DNA from: Ruminococcus sp.
Lineage (GTDB): Bacteria; Bacillota; Clostridia; Oscillospirales; Ruminococcaceae
Assembly: GCA_015066875.1 (NCBI GenBank)
Contig: SVNM01000021.1
Location: forward strand, 1 to 34,927
Reading direction: 5' to 3'
DNA: 34,927 nt
The stretch's first letter is position 1. Each line of letters begins with the position of its first letter. Below the pieces are notes generated by a model, which saw only the letters and a list, made by a program, of their open reading frames with translations, did no database searches and was not told the origin of the DNA. The position numbers and the translations under genes were made by a program. This document shows, one piece after another, positions 17,231 to 25,542 of the stretch.

Positions 17231-18667
17231 ATGAATAAATATAAAAAGCTGGCGATGAATACCGTTATCTTCGCCATAGGAAGCTTCGGCTCAAAGCTTC
17301 TTGTGCTGTTTCTTACAAGGCTTTACACAGCAAATATCAATCCTTCAGACAGCAGTACCAAGGAGCTTCTTGAAATATCAGCAAATTTCCTTATTCCCAT
17401 TTTTACTCTTTCAATGGCAGACGCTATAATCAGATTTGGTCTTGATAAGAACTACAACAAAAAAGAGGTTTTTACCTCGGCGTGCTGTCTTTCGGGCTGT
17501 GGACTTGTTCTGATGTTCATTATTTCTCCGCTGTTGAGAATGGTATCATTCCTTGATTATCTTCAGGGCTATACAATTATGCTTCTTGTGTATATATGCA
17601 CCTCGGCATTCCGTTCGCTGTGCTCTCAGTTTGTCCGTTCAAGAGGTATGGTAAAGCTTTTCTCATTCGACGGAATTTTAACAACACTCACCCTTTTCAT
17701 CTTCAACATAATCTTTATTTCTCATCTCGGAATGGGTGTAAAGGGCTTTATGCTCTCGGTAATTCTTTCTGATTTCTGCTCGGCACTTTTCCTTTTTACC
17801 GTTGCAAAGCTCTATAAATTCCTCAACATAAGATATTTCAATCCCGCTCTTGCAAAGGCTATGCTGGCATTTGCCGTGCCTCTTATTCCTACAGCTGTTA
17901 TGTGGATCATCACAGGCTTTTCAGACCGAATTTTTATCCGCTATATGGAGCCCGCCCGTGAGGGAGTTGTTCTTGGTGAAGCTTCTGCGGGTATTTACGG
18001 CTATGCTACGAAAATTCCCAACCTGATTTCTATGGTTTCAACAATTTTCTTCCAGGCGTGGAATATGTCGGCTATTACGGAAAATGACTCTGACGACAGA
18101 AGCAATTTCTATGAAAAGGTTTTCTCGGTGTATCAGTCTATAATGTTTATTGCTTCGGGATTTCTCGTTGCGGGGGTACAGCTTGTTACTCCGCTTATTG
18201 TAACTTCTGAAAATTTCGGCGAGTACGCTACGGTTTATATGTACACTCCCATACTTGTTACGGCAGTTTTAATGATGTGCTTCAACCAATTTCTCAGCAG
18301 TATCTACACTGCGACAAAGCACACGAAAAATTCGTTCTGGACAAGCCTTATTGCTTGTGTGGTGAATATTGTGCTTAACGCTGTGCTTATCCCGAATTTC
18401 GGTATTCAGGGCGCATCTGTGGCAACTCTCATAAGCTATTTTGTGTGCTATGCTATAAGAATTGTCGACGCAAGAAGATATGTTCCATTTAAGGTGGATT
18501 TCAAGCTGTTTGTGCTTAACACAGCAGTGCTTCTTGCACTTTGCTTTGTGGTTATCGCTCAGCCGATGTACTATCCTTTCTATCTTGTATGCGGATTTCT
18601 GTTTATTGTTGTGTGCAATTACAGAGCCGTTTTTGAAATGGCAAAGAAAATCCTCAGAAGAAAATAA
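17231..18667 (+). CDS. Polysaccharide/lipid flippase of the MOP superfamily
   Basis: This 478-residue protein has about 12-14 hydrophobic segments and the oligosaccharidyl-lipid flippase look of the MOP/Wzx superfamily: an N-terminal NTVIFAIGSFGSKLLVLFLT helix, an acidic loop (NINPSDSSTKELLE), and a mid-protein PLIPTAVMWIITGFSDRIF, which is typical of polysaccharide-export flippases. The likely job is to move an undecaprenyl-linked glycan across the membrane. The substrate cannot be read. The ATG has CGGAG upstream and its own promoter. No glycosyltransferases accompany it, so a specific capsule pathway is not supported. A MurJ-type lipid II role is possible but less likely from length and start. 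Confidence 0.85.
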   Translation: MNKYKKLAMNTVIFAIGSFGSKLLVLFLTRLYTANINPSDSSTKELLEISANFLIPIFTLSMADAIIRFGLDKNYNKKEVFTSACCLSGCGLVLMFIISPLLRMVSFLDYLQGYTIMLLVYICTSAFRSLCSQFVRSRGMVKLFSFDGILTTLTLFIFNIIFISHLGMGVKGFMLSVILSDFCSALFLFTVAKLYKFLNIRYFNPALAKAMLAFAVPLIPTAVMWIITGFSDRIFIRYMEPAREGVVLGEASAGIYGYATKIPNLISMVSTIFFQAWNMSAITENDSDDRSNFYEKVFSVYQSIMFIASGFLVAGVQLVTPLIVTSENFGEYATVYMYTPILVTAVLMMCFNQFLSSIYTATKHTKNSFWTSLIACVVNIVLNAVLIPNFGIQGASVATLISYFVCYAIRIVDARRYVPFKVDFKLFVLNTAVLLALCFVVIAQPMYYPFYLVCGFLFIVVCNYRAVFEMAKKILRRK

Positions 18668-18690
18668 TTCGGGCGATTTATTGATAAAAA

Positions 18691-18895
18691 TGTACAGGGG
18701 CGGATTTATCCGCCCTTACAAATTAATGGAAATTCACGTGTACGGTGGGCTGATTTGGGCATCAGCCCCTACGGATTGTACCCAACACAGACAAAAAGGG
18801 CGGAAATATCCGCCCCTACAATGGTTTATTCTATTTTTGGGTGTACATAAATAAACCACCGGCGGAGGTTCTCCGCCGAAATCGCCGACGGGGGC
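18691..18895. repeat. Palindromic repeats between flippase and aspartate kinase
   Basis: Elements are at 18691-18720 (GGGCGGAT/ATCCGCCC, variant start TGTACAGGGG), 18745-18774 (GGGCTGAT/ATCAGCCC, minus orientation) and 18798-18820 (GGGCGGA/TCCGCCC, minus orientation). A different hairpin at 18861-18877 (GGCGGAG GTT CTCCGCC) and the GGGGGCTCCCC motif near 18890 follow. The two genes converge here, so these hairpins are candidates for the two transcript ends; on the minus strand the 18861-18877 hairpin is followed by GGTGGTTTATTT, a weak T-tract. Confidence 0.8.
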
Positions 18896-18901
18896 TCCCC
18901 G

Positions 18902-20236
18902 CTATTTTTCGCTGTTGATGAACATATCGTAAATACGGCGGATTGCTTCGTTGAGGTCGTGCTCGCTTACGCCGATAATTACATTAAGCTCGCTTGAACC
19001 CTGATCGATCATCTTTACATTTATTCTTGCGTGAGCCATTGCTGCGAAAATTCTTGCAACAGTACCTCTTGTATTCTTCATTCTGCGTCCTACAACGGCA
19101 AGAAGAGCAATTCCGTCCTCAATTTCAAGGTGATCGGGATTAACCTCCTTACGAATCTGCGCAAGCACCTTATCACGTACAGGCTCAAGCTTAGCACTGT
19201 CAAGAGTAATACTCATTGTATCAATTCCCGAAGGCATATGCTCGAAGGAAAGACCGTTCTCGTAAAGAGCCTTGAGAACCTTCATACCAAAGCCTGTTTC
19301 GCTGTTCATCATAGCCTTTTCGATATTGATTGTGCTGAAGCCCTTTCTTCCTGCAATACCTGTGATGGTATGAGCAACAGACTCGCCCTTGAAATCGTGA
19401 TCATCTGATACGATCATAGTGCCTGCGTCCTCAGGTCTGTTTGTATTTCTGATATTGATGGGAATACCTGCTGAGCGAACGGGGAAAATAGCGTCCTCGT
19501 GGAGAACAGAAGCGCCCATATAAGCAAGCTCTCTCAGCTCGCGGTAAGTAATAACCTCGATAACATCGGGATTTTCAACGATTCTGGGGTCAGTTACAAG
19601 GAATCCCGAAACATCTGTCCAGTTCTCATAAATTTCAGCTCTTACGGCATTTGCAATGATAGAGCCTGTTACGTCAGAGCCACCGCGTGAGAAGGTCTTT
19701 ACAAAGCCCTCAGTAGTACGTCCGTAGAAGCCTGGGATAACCGCATTGGGAAGGTTCATTACGCGCTCTCTTACAGCCTTGACTGTTTCGTCAAGAAGAA
19801 GCACACCATTAGTATCGAAAATGATAACATCAGCAGCGTCAACAAACTCATAACCAAGGTAAGCTGCAAGAACCTTACCGTTGAGGAATTCACCTCGGCT
19901 TGCTGCAAAGTCCTTAGAAGGACGAGCCTTAAGCTCGTTTGCAATGGCATCAAAATCCTCATCGAGACTGATATTAACACCAAGCTCGGAAATGATACCG
20001 TTGTATCTTTCCTTTATGATATTGAAAGGCTCTGAGAAATCCACACCGCTTCCCGCAAGGTCTGCGCACTTGTAGAGCATATCTGTAACCTTGATATCGT
20101 CGGAAAATCTCTTTCCGGGAGCAGAGGGAACAACAAACTTTCTTTTCTCATCGCTCTTGATGATATTTGCAACCTTTCTGAACTGATTAGCGTCGGCAAG
20201 ACTGCTTCCGCCGAATTTAACAACCTTGAAACCCAT
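18902..20236 (-). CDS. Aspartate kinase
   Basis: This enzyme phosphorylates L-aspartate, the first step to lysine/diaminopimelate, threonine and methionine. The product of about 444 residues starts MGFKVVKFGGSSLADANQF (KFGGSS motif). It has FSRGGSDVTGSIIANA in the kinase domain at about 210-225 and two C-terminal ACT domains, with GVTG-like VVGRRMKNTRGTVARIF and INVKMIDQGSSELNVIIGV. The open frame has 19 more codons upstream, but these lie in the promoter region and the ATG at 20236 has AGGA 10 nt before it. The fused ACT domains imply feedback control by an amino acid end product. It is monocistronic. Confidence 0.95.
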   Translation of the reverse strand: MGFKVVKFGGSSLADANQFRKVANIIKSDEKRKFVVPSAPGKRFSDDIKVTDMLYKCADLAGSGVDFSEPFNIIKERYNGIISELGVNISLDEDFDAIANELKARPSKDFAASRGEFLNGKVLAAYLGYEFVDAADVIIFDTNGVLLLDETVKAVRERVMNLPNAVIPGFYGRTTEGFVKTFSRGGSDVTGSIIANAVRAEIYENWTDVSGFLVTDPRIVENPDVIEVITYRELRELAYMGASVLHEDAIFPVRSAGIPINIRNTNRPEDAGTMIVSDDHDFKGESVAHTITGIAGRKGFSTINIEKAMMNSETGFGMKVLKALYENGLSFEHMPSGIDTMSITLDSAKLEPVRDKVLAQIRKEVNPDHLEIEDGIALLAVVGRRMKNTRGTVARIFAAMAHARINVKMIDQGSSELNVIIGVSEHDLNEAIRRIYDMFINSEK

Positions 20237-20298
20237 TGAAAAACCATTCCTATCTGAATATATTTTAAAACAAAAAATGTTATAATAACACAAGTAAT

Positions 20299-20327
20299 AT
20301 TATATTCCATTCATTTAAAAAAATCAA
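20299..20327 (-). promoter_or_regulatory. Promoter of the aspartate kinase gene
   Basis: On the minus strand the -35 is TTGATT (20322-20327), the spacer is 17 nt and the -10 is TATAAT (20299-20304). The leader to the ATG at 20236 would be about 55 nt. Confidence 0.7.
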
Positions 20328-20500
20328 TTGATATAAAGTCCAAATAAAAGCGGATTGCAAACTGTATTTTTGGTAAATACGCTTGTACGTCACTGACGGA
20401 CAACAAGGAGCCTCCGCCGACGATTTATTATACGTTATCATTACAAAATATAATTCCGTTATATGCGTGGATTGTTTCGCAATCGTTGGTTTAAACATTC

Positions 20501-20860
20501 TGTAGGGGCGAACTGCGTTCGCCCGATATTTACAATTTGTATGTTCATTTTTATTATGAGGACACGGCACGCCGTGTCCCTACAATTCGTAATGCCGATT
20601 CTGTAGGGGCGGATATCATCCGCCCGAAACACCGTAATCATTAAATAAACCTTGTGCGTATAAATTGTAGGGGCGAACTGCGTTCGCCCGCAAACAGACA
20701 CAAAGATTTCCAACGGGCGAACACAGTTCGCCCCTACAAATTTTAATGTGACCGTACCAAAACCGCAATAGGTTCACGGGCGGACGAGGGCGTCCGCCCA
20801 TACACCAGATTGAATTACCGATTACGTAAAAACAGGGGACGATGTTGGCATCGTCCCCTG
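20501..20860. repeat. Seven palindromic repeats upstream of aspartate kinase
   Basis: Elements and stem words: 20501-20525 (+, CGAAC/GTTCG), 20560-20584 (-, ACACGGC/GCCGTGT), 20602-20626 (+, CGGAT/ATCCG, nearly the transposase word), 20666-20690 (+, CGAAC/GTTCG), 20714-20738 (-, CGAAC/GTTCG), 20777-20804 (-, CGGACG/CGTCCG), 20833-20860 (12-bp symmetric CAGGGGACGATG/CATCGTCCCCTG). A degenerate copy may lie near 20384-20425. The interval 20328-20924 holds no gene; all open frames crossing it are built from the repeats. It separates two minus-strand units. Confidence 0.9.
20828..20860 (-). terminator. Repeat-derived terminator of the seven-gene operon
   Basis: Read on the minus strand, the palindrome 20833-20860 forms a perfect 12-bp GC-rich stem with a 4-nt loop and is followed at once by TTTTT (20828-20832). 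It lies about 65 bp after the stop of the last operon gene. It is a member of the repeat family that meets all the requirements of an intrinsic terminator. Confidence 0.7.
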
Positions 20861-20924
20861 CACGTTTGTGTTTACCATAAAAAATCGCCTGCATGGGCTT
20901 ACTGCCAAATAAATAAGTAATTAT

Positions 20925-21800
20925 TCAGTAAATACAGCCATTCAATAAATCAACCGTAGCAATTCTCGGTTCAAAGCAACAGCAGGGACGCATACAAACC
21001 ACACGCACTCCGCTTGCACGCTGAGGACCCACCTTCATAAAAGTTGCAAGTACAGAGGTATCACCGTGAAGTCCGAGAGCGCCTGTTTTGCTCTCGTTAA
21101 CTGCCTCAGTAATACGTTTTTCGTGTATGCTTTGTCTGTCATAAGTGCCTTCAACAAGAGCTTCAACCATTAATGAAGAAGCTTCAAAATGCGAACGTCC
21201 TATACCTACAGCAAGCGTACAGGGTGAACAGCCCAGCTGAGCGACAGCTTCCTTTCCCCAGCTGATAATCTCGTCAAAAACGGTATCAGCACTATGCTTG
21301 TGGAATACACGATAGGTTTTTGCACGTATAGCAGGACCGCCACCGAACATCATAATGTGCACTCTGAAGGCATTTTCCTTTGTATGACGGATAAGAAACG
21401 GAGCAGTAAGAACGCCTGCCGGATCGGTATCAAGACCGCCTGACTGATCGATTCTCTGTATATCATCTCCGCAGATTCCCATAGGTCTGCCGGGAAGCTT
21501 GCGCAGTCCCTGTGCAACGCCTTTTTTGACAGCCTCAAGCATAGCACCTGTAACGGCAACATCATCTCCGATTTCAAGCACAATATGAGGAATACCCGAA
21601 TCATCGCAGAGAGGACTGCTGTTTTTCTTTGCAGAATCTGCATTTGCAAGAATAGTCTCCATAACCCACTTTGCCTGAGGGTTGGTTTCCTTTTCTATAG
21701 CACGATTATAGGCATTGATTTTATCATCTCTGAAAGAAGAACCTGCCATAACAAGAGTACGGCTGACGCTGTCAATGATCTGTTCTTTTGTAAGACTCAT
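20925..21800 (-). CDS. Class I fumarase/tartrate dehydratase, alpha subunit
   Basis: This 291-residue protein is the N-terminal (Fe-S) half of a two-subunit class I hydro-lyase (fumarase or L-tartrate dehydratase type). SSPLCDDSGIPH contains Cys65; GCSPCTLAVGIGRSHFEAS contains Cys191 and Cys194; VVCMRPCCC contains a Cys cluster at 273-275. These are the expected kind of [4Fe-4S] ligands, the exact set being inferred. Likely reactions are reversible hydration of fumarate, mesaconate or dehydration of tartrate; the sequence does not decide between them. The start overlaps the beta-subunit stop by 4 bp (ATGA), as for a stoichiometric complex. It is the last gene of the operon. Confidence 0.88.
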   Translation of the reverse strand: MSLTKEQIIDSVSRTLVMAGSSFRDDKINAYNRAIEKETNPQAKWVMETILANADSAKKNSSPLCDDSGIPHIVLEIGDDVAVTGAMLEAVKKGVAQGLRKLPGRPMGICGDDIQRIDQSGGLDTDPAGVLTAPFLIRHTKENAFRVHIMMFGGGPAIRAKTYRVFHKHSADTVFDEIISWGKEAVAQLGCSPCTLAVGIGRSHFEASSLMVEALVEGTYDRQSIHEKRITEAVNESKTGALGLHGDTSVLATFMKVGPQRASGVRVVCMRPCCCFEPRIATVDLLNGCIY

Positions 21801-22306
21801 TCGTAGATACTCCTTCCTTTTGCGACGGCAATAATAACGGGATAGCGTTCCACCTGAAGAACGTGCAGAGCTTCCATACCAAGTTCAGGGAAAGCAACAA
21901 CCCTCTGCGAGAGTGTAAGCTCGCCCAGAAGAGCAGTAACAGGCGGAATAACAGCATAAACGGAATTATATCTGTTAAGCTGTGCAACAGTTTCGGGGTG
22001 CAGTGCGCCCTTACCAAGATGAAGACGTATTCCCTTGGCGGAAAGGGGAGCAATACTGCTTTCGATTTCAAGCTTGTTGCTTGAAGTGGGACCCACGCCT
22101 GCAGGACTTACAGCAGTGTGAAAAATCACTCCGCCATCAAGATTTATATTCAGCTCAGAAGAGATTTCTTCAGCAGTCATATCCACAAGCTTAGGAAGTA
22201 CAGCGTCTCTTCCGCAGAAGATATCTCCCGAAAGATAAATCATATCGCCGACATTCAGGGAAGCGACATCATCAGCAGAAAGAGGCGTAGAAAATTCCCT
22301 GCACAT
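21797..22306 (-). CDS. Class I fumarase/tartrate dehydratase, beta subunit
   Basis: This 169-residue protein matches the C-terminal domain family of class I fumarases: LNVGDMIYLSGDIFCGRDAV at about 17-36, FHTAVSPAGVGPTSSNKLE at about 61-79 (GPTSS, substrate-side), and a C-terminal FPELGMEALHVLQVERYPVI. It forms the active enzyme with the alpha subunit. Here beta precedes alpha, the reverse of the more common alpha-beta order. AAGGGAG is 12 nt before the ATG, and 23 bp separate it from the CitE-like gene. Confidence 0.88.
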   Translation of the reverse strand: MCREFSTPLSADDVASLNVGDMIYLSGDIFCGRDAVLPKLVDMTAEEISSELNINLDGGVIFHTAVSPAGVGPTSSNKLEIESSIAPLSAKGIRLHLGKGALHPETVAQLNRYNSVYAVIPPVTALLGELTLSQRVVAFPELGMEALHVLQVERYPVIIAVAKGRSIYE

Positions 22307-22329
22307 AATACAAGACTCCCTTCATTTCA

Positions 22330-23478
22330 TTAAGCCGTTTCGCTGAACAAGCGAAGATAGCTGTTTTCATTTTCGATGACACCGAAGGCCATAGCACGCA
22401 TCATAACCTTATTTGCCCAGTTTGTATGGGGCTTGATTTCGTTCATCTTATTTGAGTTTTCACCCTTATGTACACCGCCGTCAGTGCTTGAAAGAATCTG
22501 CTTGGCGTCATTGTATTCTTCAAGAGTAACTGCCTGAAGACCATTGACAAACTTGATATGTGAGGGATGAATAACAGTTCTTCCCACAAAGCCGTTTGCC
22601 TTATCCAGAATAACCTCACGCATTAAACCATCAACCTCGTGGTTTACAAGAGGCTTGCGCTTCATAAGGTAATCATCAAGGGTATGCTTAGGAAGATCGG
22701 TAAACATCATATCCTTGCTTGCACGGAAGTATTCCCATACAGGGCCCGAAACAACGAACTCGTTATTGCGTGTAAACACGTTGAGGATATCCACAAGGCA
22801 CTCACGAACGGTCATAATATCGTAGATAGAGTAATCAACGCCTCTTCTGACACCGAAGCAGGAGGAGAAATCAGTACCGCCCACACGAATCTGAAGAACA
22901 AGGTCGTAATATTTATTGAGGATTGCACGGATACTCATAAGCTCCTGCATACGGCTTTCCTTGAAGGCAACACGGGGGTCTTCTATAATAGGCATACCGT
23001 AGAGGATTTCGCCAAGGTCGGCATTGAGCTGTTTAAGAACAGCGTAATACTCATCGCCGTTTTCTGAGTTGAATTTGGGGAAGTTTATACCCACAAGCGA
23101 CTTTGCCATATGGGGAGTAAGGCGGGAAGCAAAGCTTCTGAACTGCTGAATACTGCGTACACGGCAGAAAATGAGGGGGATATCATTCTGAGAGATTACA
23201 CCTTCGTCAACAGCAGTACTGAGGCTTTCAAGAGTATAAAGAACGTTTTCCTCTGCCTTAGGTACATCAGCCTCAGCGCAGGCGTCCTCAAAGCAGAAAA
23301 CCATAGTGGTAAGCCCCGGAATAGAACGATTCAGGATTTTCGGCAGAAATTCCTTTGTGCCGGGCATATACATAGTAGCGCCGAGGCAGTACTGTAAAAG
23401 CTCACGCGAGGTATATTTATTGAAGCTTTCGGGTGCAACGACAAAATTAAAATCGGGATTATACTGATGATGTCTCAT
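22330..23478 (-). CDS. HpcH/HpaI aldolase / CitE-like lyase family protein
   Basis: This 382-residue protein belongs to the CitE/HpcH TIM-barrel lyases, which cleave or form C-C bonds in hydroxy-acids or their CoA esters. Family markers are TMVFCFEDACAEADVPKAEE (FEDA, metal-binding Glu/Asp) at about 57-76, IRVGGTDFSSCFGVRRGVDY at about 197-216, and GFVGRTVIHPSHIKFVNGLQ at about 305-324, the last being strongly CitE-like. It is about 80 residues longer than usual CitE, with an extra C-terminal part after 335 (NKMNEIKPHTNWANK). No citrate lyase partner subunits or CoA-transferase are nearby, so it is not a citrate lyase. Its ATG overlaps the preceding stop by one base. Confidence 0.82.
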   Translation of the reverse strand: MRHHQYNPDFNFVVAPESFNKYTSRELLQYCLGATMYMPGTKEFLPKILNRSIPGLTTMVFCFEDACAEADVPKAEENVLYTLESLSTAVDEGVISQNDIPLIFCRVRSIQQFRSFASRLTPHMAKSLVGINFPKFNSENGDEYYAVLKQLNADLGEILYGMPIIEDPRVAFKESRMQELMSIRAILNKYYDLVLQIRVGGTDFSSCFGVRRGVDYSIYDIMTVRECLVDILNVFTRNNEFVVSGPVWEYFRASKDMMFTDLPKHTLDDYLMKRKPLVNHEVDGLMREVILDKANGFVGRTVIHPSHIKFVNGLQAVTLEEYNDAKQILSSTDGGVHKGENSNKMNEIKPHTNWANKVMMRAMAFGVIENENSYLRLFSETA

Positions 23479-24380
23479 TAATCTATACTTCCTTTCTCTG
23501 AAATAACTGCATCGGGATAATATTCCTTGATAACACGCATAACAAGAGCAATCTGCTTAGCACGTTTCTTAGCGTCCTCATTTGTAGTATCCCAGCTGTG
23601 GGTTTTAGCAACAGCTCCGCCTGTTTTGAGATAGATAGGTGAGGCAACACGTATCATTTCGGGAACCTCGTAATGTCTTATAAAACCGCCTGTGGATTTA
23701 GGGTTTTCAGTGTGAATATCAATGGGAATGTCAATTGCCTGACGCATAGCGGAAAGCATCTGAAGCTGAATATCACGTACAGGATTAACAGAATCTGCGC
23801 CTATGCTTTCAAGAAGCTTTGCAGAGCATGGATTGCCATGACCTGTATGAGCAGATATTTTGAAACGGCAGTCAGAAGGAATTTCACCTGCACTGCGGAA
23901 CTGATTAAGCGCCCAGAGACAGCCCTCATCATAAACAAGGAAAGAACGCACGCCAAGTCTTACCGCACGCTTAACGTCCTCAACCGCACGGATAACCTGT
24001 TCCTGTCCGCGGAGTCTGTAGCCCATTCTCACGCCCTCAGGAGTATTGACAGATGCAGAAGTATCGGTTGTAGCACGCGGACCGATAGCGAGGATAAGCT
24101 CTACCTGCCATTTTTTTGCATATTCCACCATTTTTTCAATTTCTTCATCAAGAAGAGTCCATATGCCCTTTGTCTGTGTAACACGATGTATGCTGATTCC
24201 ATACTTATCCAGTTCTTCAAGAAGAGTTTTCATTGTTGAGGGTCCCTGAATACCGGGCACCTCAAGACGGAACTGAGCGCCGTCGGAAAAGCGTTTTTCA
24301 GAAGTGGGAAGGTCATAGGCATCGCCTGAAGGAAGACCTATCCTTTGCAAAAAAGCTCTTGTCTGTTCCATACTGTTCAT
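23478..24380 (-). CDS. Conserved TIM-barrel-like protein of unknown function
   Basis: The 300-residue protein shows alternating strand/helix pattern expected for a beta/alpha barrel, with the motifs RLEVPGIQGP, ELILAIGPRATTDTSAS, YDEGCLWALNQFR, ISAHTGHGNPCSAKLLE and DIPIDIHTENPKSTGGF. His, Asp and Glu residues at strand ends suggest a metal- or phosphate-dependent enzyme. I do not recognise the family with confidence; a distant relation to the barrel proteins often annotated as U32 peptidases is possible. The ATG at 24380 comes 2 nt after the TPP-enzyme stop, and the AGAAAGGA ribosome site lies in that gene's 3' end. An in-frame TTG at 24392 is rejected because it would overlap. Confidence 0.75.
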   Translation of the reverse strand: MNSMEQTRAFLQRIGLPSGDAYDLPTSEKRFSDGAQFRLEVPGIQGPSTMKTLLEELDKYGISIHRVTQTKGIWTLLDEEIEKMVEYAKKWQVELILAIGPRATTDTSASVNTPEGVRMGYRLRGQEQVIRAVEDVKRAVRLGVRSFLVYDEGCLWALNQFRSAGEIPSDCRFKISAHTGHGNPCSAKLLESIGADSVNPVRDIQLQMLSAMRQAIDIPIDIHTENPKSTGGFIRHYEVPEMIRVASPIYLKTGGAVAKTHSWDTTNEDAKKRAKQIALVMRVIKEYYPDAVISEKGSID

Positions 24381-24382
24381 AA

Positions 24383-25525
24383 TTATACACAATCCTTTCT
24401 GTTAAGCTCATTTATTAAATCATCAATAATCTCCTTATGAGAGATATCAAGTGGGGGAAGTGGTCTGCTGAGTCCCTTATGGATACGTATTTCGAGGAAA
24501 GAAGCCTTGCCTGTCTTACGAAGGGCAGAGATAAACTCAGAAATCTCTTTTTCGGTAGTTGCCGGTTTGTTCATTGTTACATAACCCGAAGCCTTTGCAA
24601 TTCCTGTAAAATCCACTGCAAATCCGGCAGAAGGCTGACCGCCGACAGATTCGTGTGCGCCGTTATTGAGAACAATGTGAATGAGATTAGGTACATTTAC
24701 TTTGCTTGCCATTGTCAGTGCTCCCATATGCATCATACAGGCGCAGTCGCCGTCAAAAACAACTACGGGGCGTTCTTTTTTTGCAATTGCAATACCCAGA
24801 GCAACGGAAGAAGCGTGTCCCATAGAGCCGACATTGAGAAAATCACAGCAGTGAGATTCATTTCTTTTTTCGCGAAGGAAGAAAAGCTCTCTTGTAGCAC
24901 GTCCTGTTGTAGCTGAATAAATAGTATCACATGGCATACAGTTCATAACGATTTCCATTGCTTCTTCACGGCTGAGCGGATAACTTGTATCAGTTGTATT
25001 GGGTTTCTTTTCAGACGCAAGTACGCCTTTCGGTGCAATCAGTGCCACAGGACAGCGTTCAGTCATTGCTTTACGGCAGGCCCAATCCAGAATTTCTGCT
25101 GTTTTAGCTTCATCATCAGCAAGTATCTTGTATTCGATATTCATAATTTCAGGCAGTGAGCAGGTAATCTCACCCTGAAGCTGATGCTGAGCCCAGTCGC
25201 CTGTTCCGGGCTGACCTCTCCAGCCGATGAGCCATATCATAGGTACGGAATAGACATTTTTGTCTGCAAGTGAAGCAAGCGGATTAACAGCATTTCCCAT
25301 ACCTGAATTCTGCATATACACAAGGGGCAGTCTGCCTGTTGCGAAGTAGTGGCCTGAGGCAATTGCGACGGCATTTCCCTCGTTTGCGGAAATTATATGT
25401 TCATTATCCGATGCGTTTGCTACAAGATAATTACAAAATCCGTTCAGATATGAATCGGGTACGCCGGTGAAAAAATCTACGCCGTTGTTTTTTAGATGAT
25501 TATAAAATTTTTCCTGATTAAGCAT
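24383..25525 (-). CDS. Phosphonopyruvate decarboxylase-like TPP enzyme
   Basis: This 380-residue thiamine-diphosphate enzyme matches the phosphonopyruvate decarboxylase/sulfopyruvate decarboxylase group. FFTGVPDSYLNGFCNYL at about 18-34, catalytic Glu49 in ANEGNAVAIASG, VYMQNSGMGNAVNPLASL at about 69-86, and IGWRGQPGTGDWAQHQLQG at about 100-118 are typical. The TPP-Mg motif runs GDC (259-261) to NN (287-288). It should decarboxylate a short, acidic-headed 2-oxo acid to the aldehyde. No phosphoenolpyruvate mutase gene is in the window, so phosphonate biosynthesis is not supported. AGGAGG precedes the ATG; the gene lies 17 bp after the reductase, which could reduce the aldehyde formed. Confidence 0.88.
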   Translation of the reverse strand: MLNQEKFYNHLKNNGVDFFTGVPDSYLNGFCNYLVANASDNEHIISANEGNAVAIASGHYFATGRLPLVYMQNSGMGNAVNPLASLADKNVYSVPMIWLIGWRGQPGTGDWAQHQLQGEITCSLPEIMNIEYKILADDEAKTAEILDWACRKAMTERCPVALIAPKGVLASEKKPNTTDTSYPLSREEAMEIVMNCMPCDTIYSATTGRATRELFFLREKRNESHCCDFLNVGSMGHASSVALGIAIAKKERPVVVFDGDCACMMHMGALTMASKVNVPNLIHIVLNNGAHESVGGQPSAGFAVDFTGIAKASGYVTMNKPATTEKEISEFISALRKTGKASFLEIRIHKGLSRPLPPLDISHKEIIDDLINELNRKDCV

Positions 25526-25542
25526 AATAACCTCCTGAAAAA

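Noticed and set aside
22330..23478. PEP mutase that would complete a phosphonate pathway with the TPP enzyme
   Set aside because: The motifs (FEDA, GFVGRTVIHPSHI) are CitE/HpcH-type, not PEP mutase.
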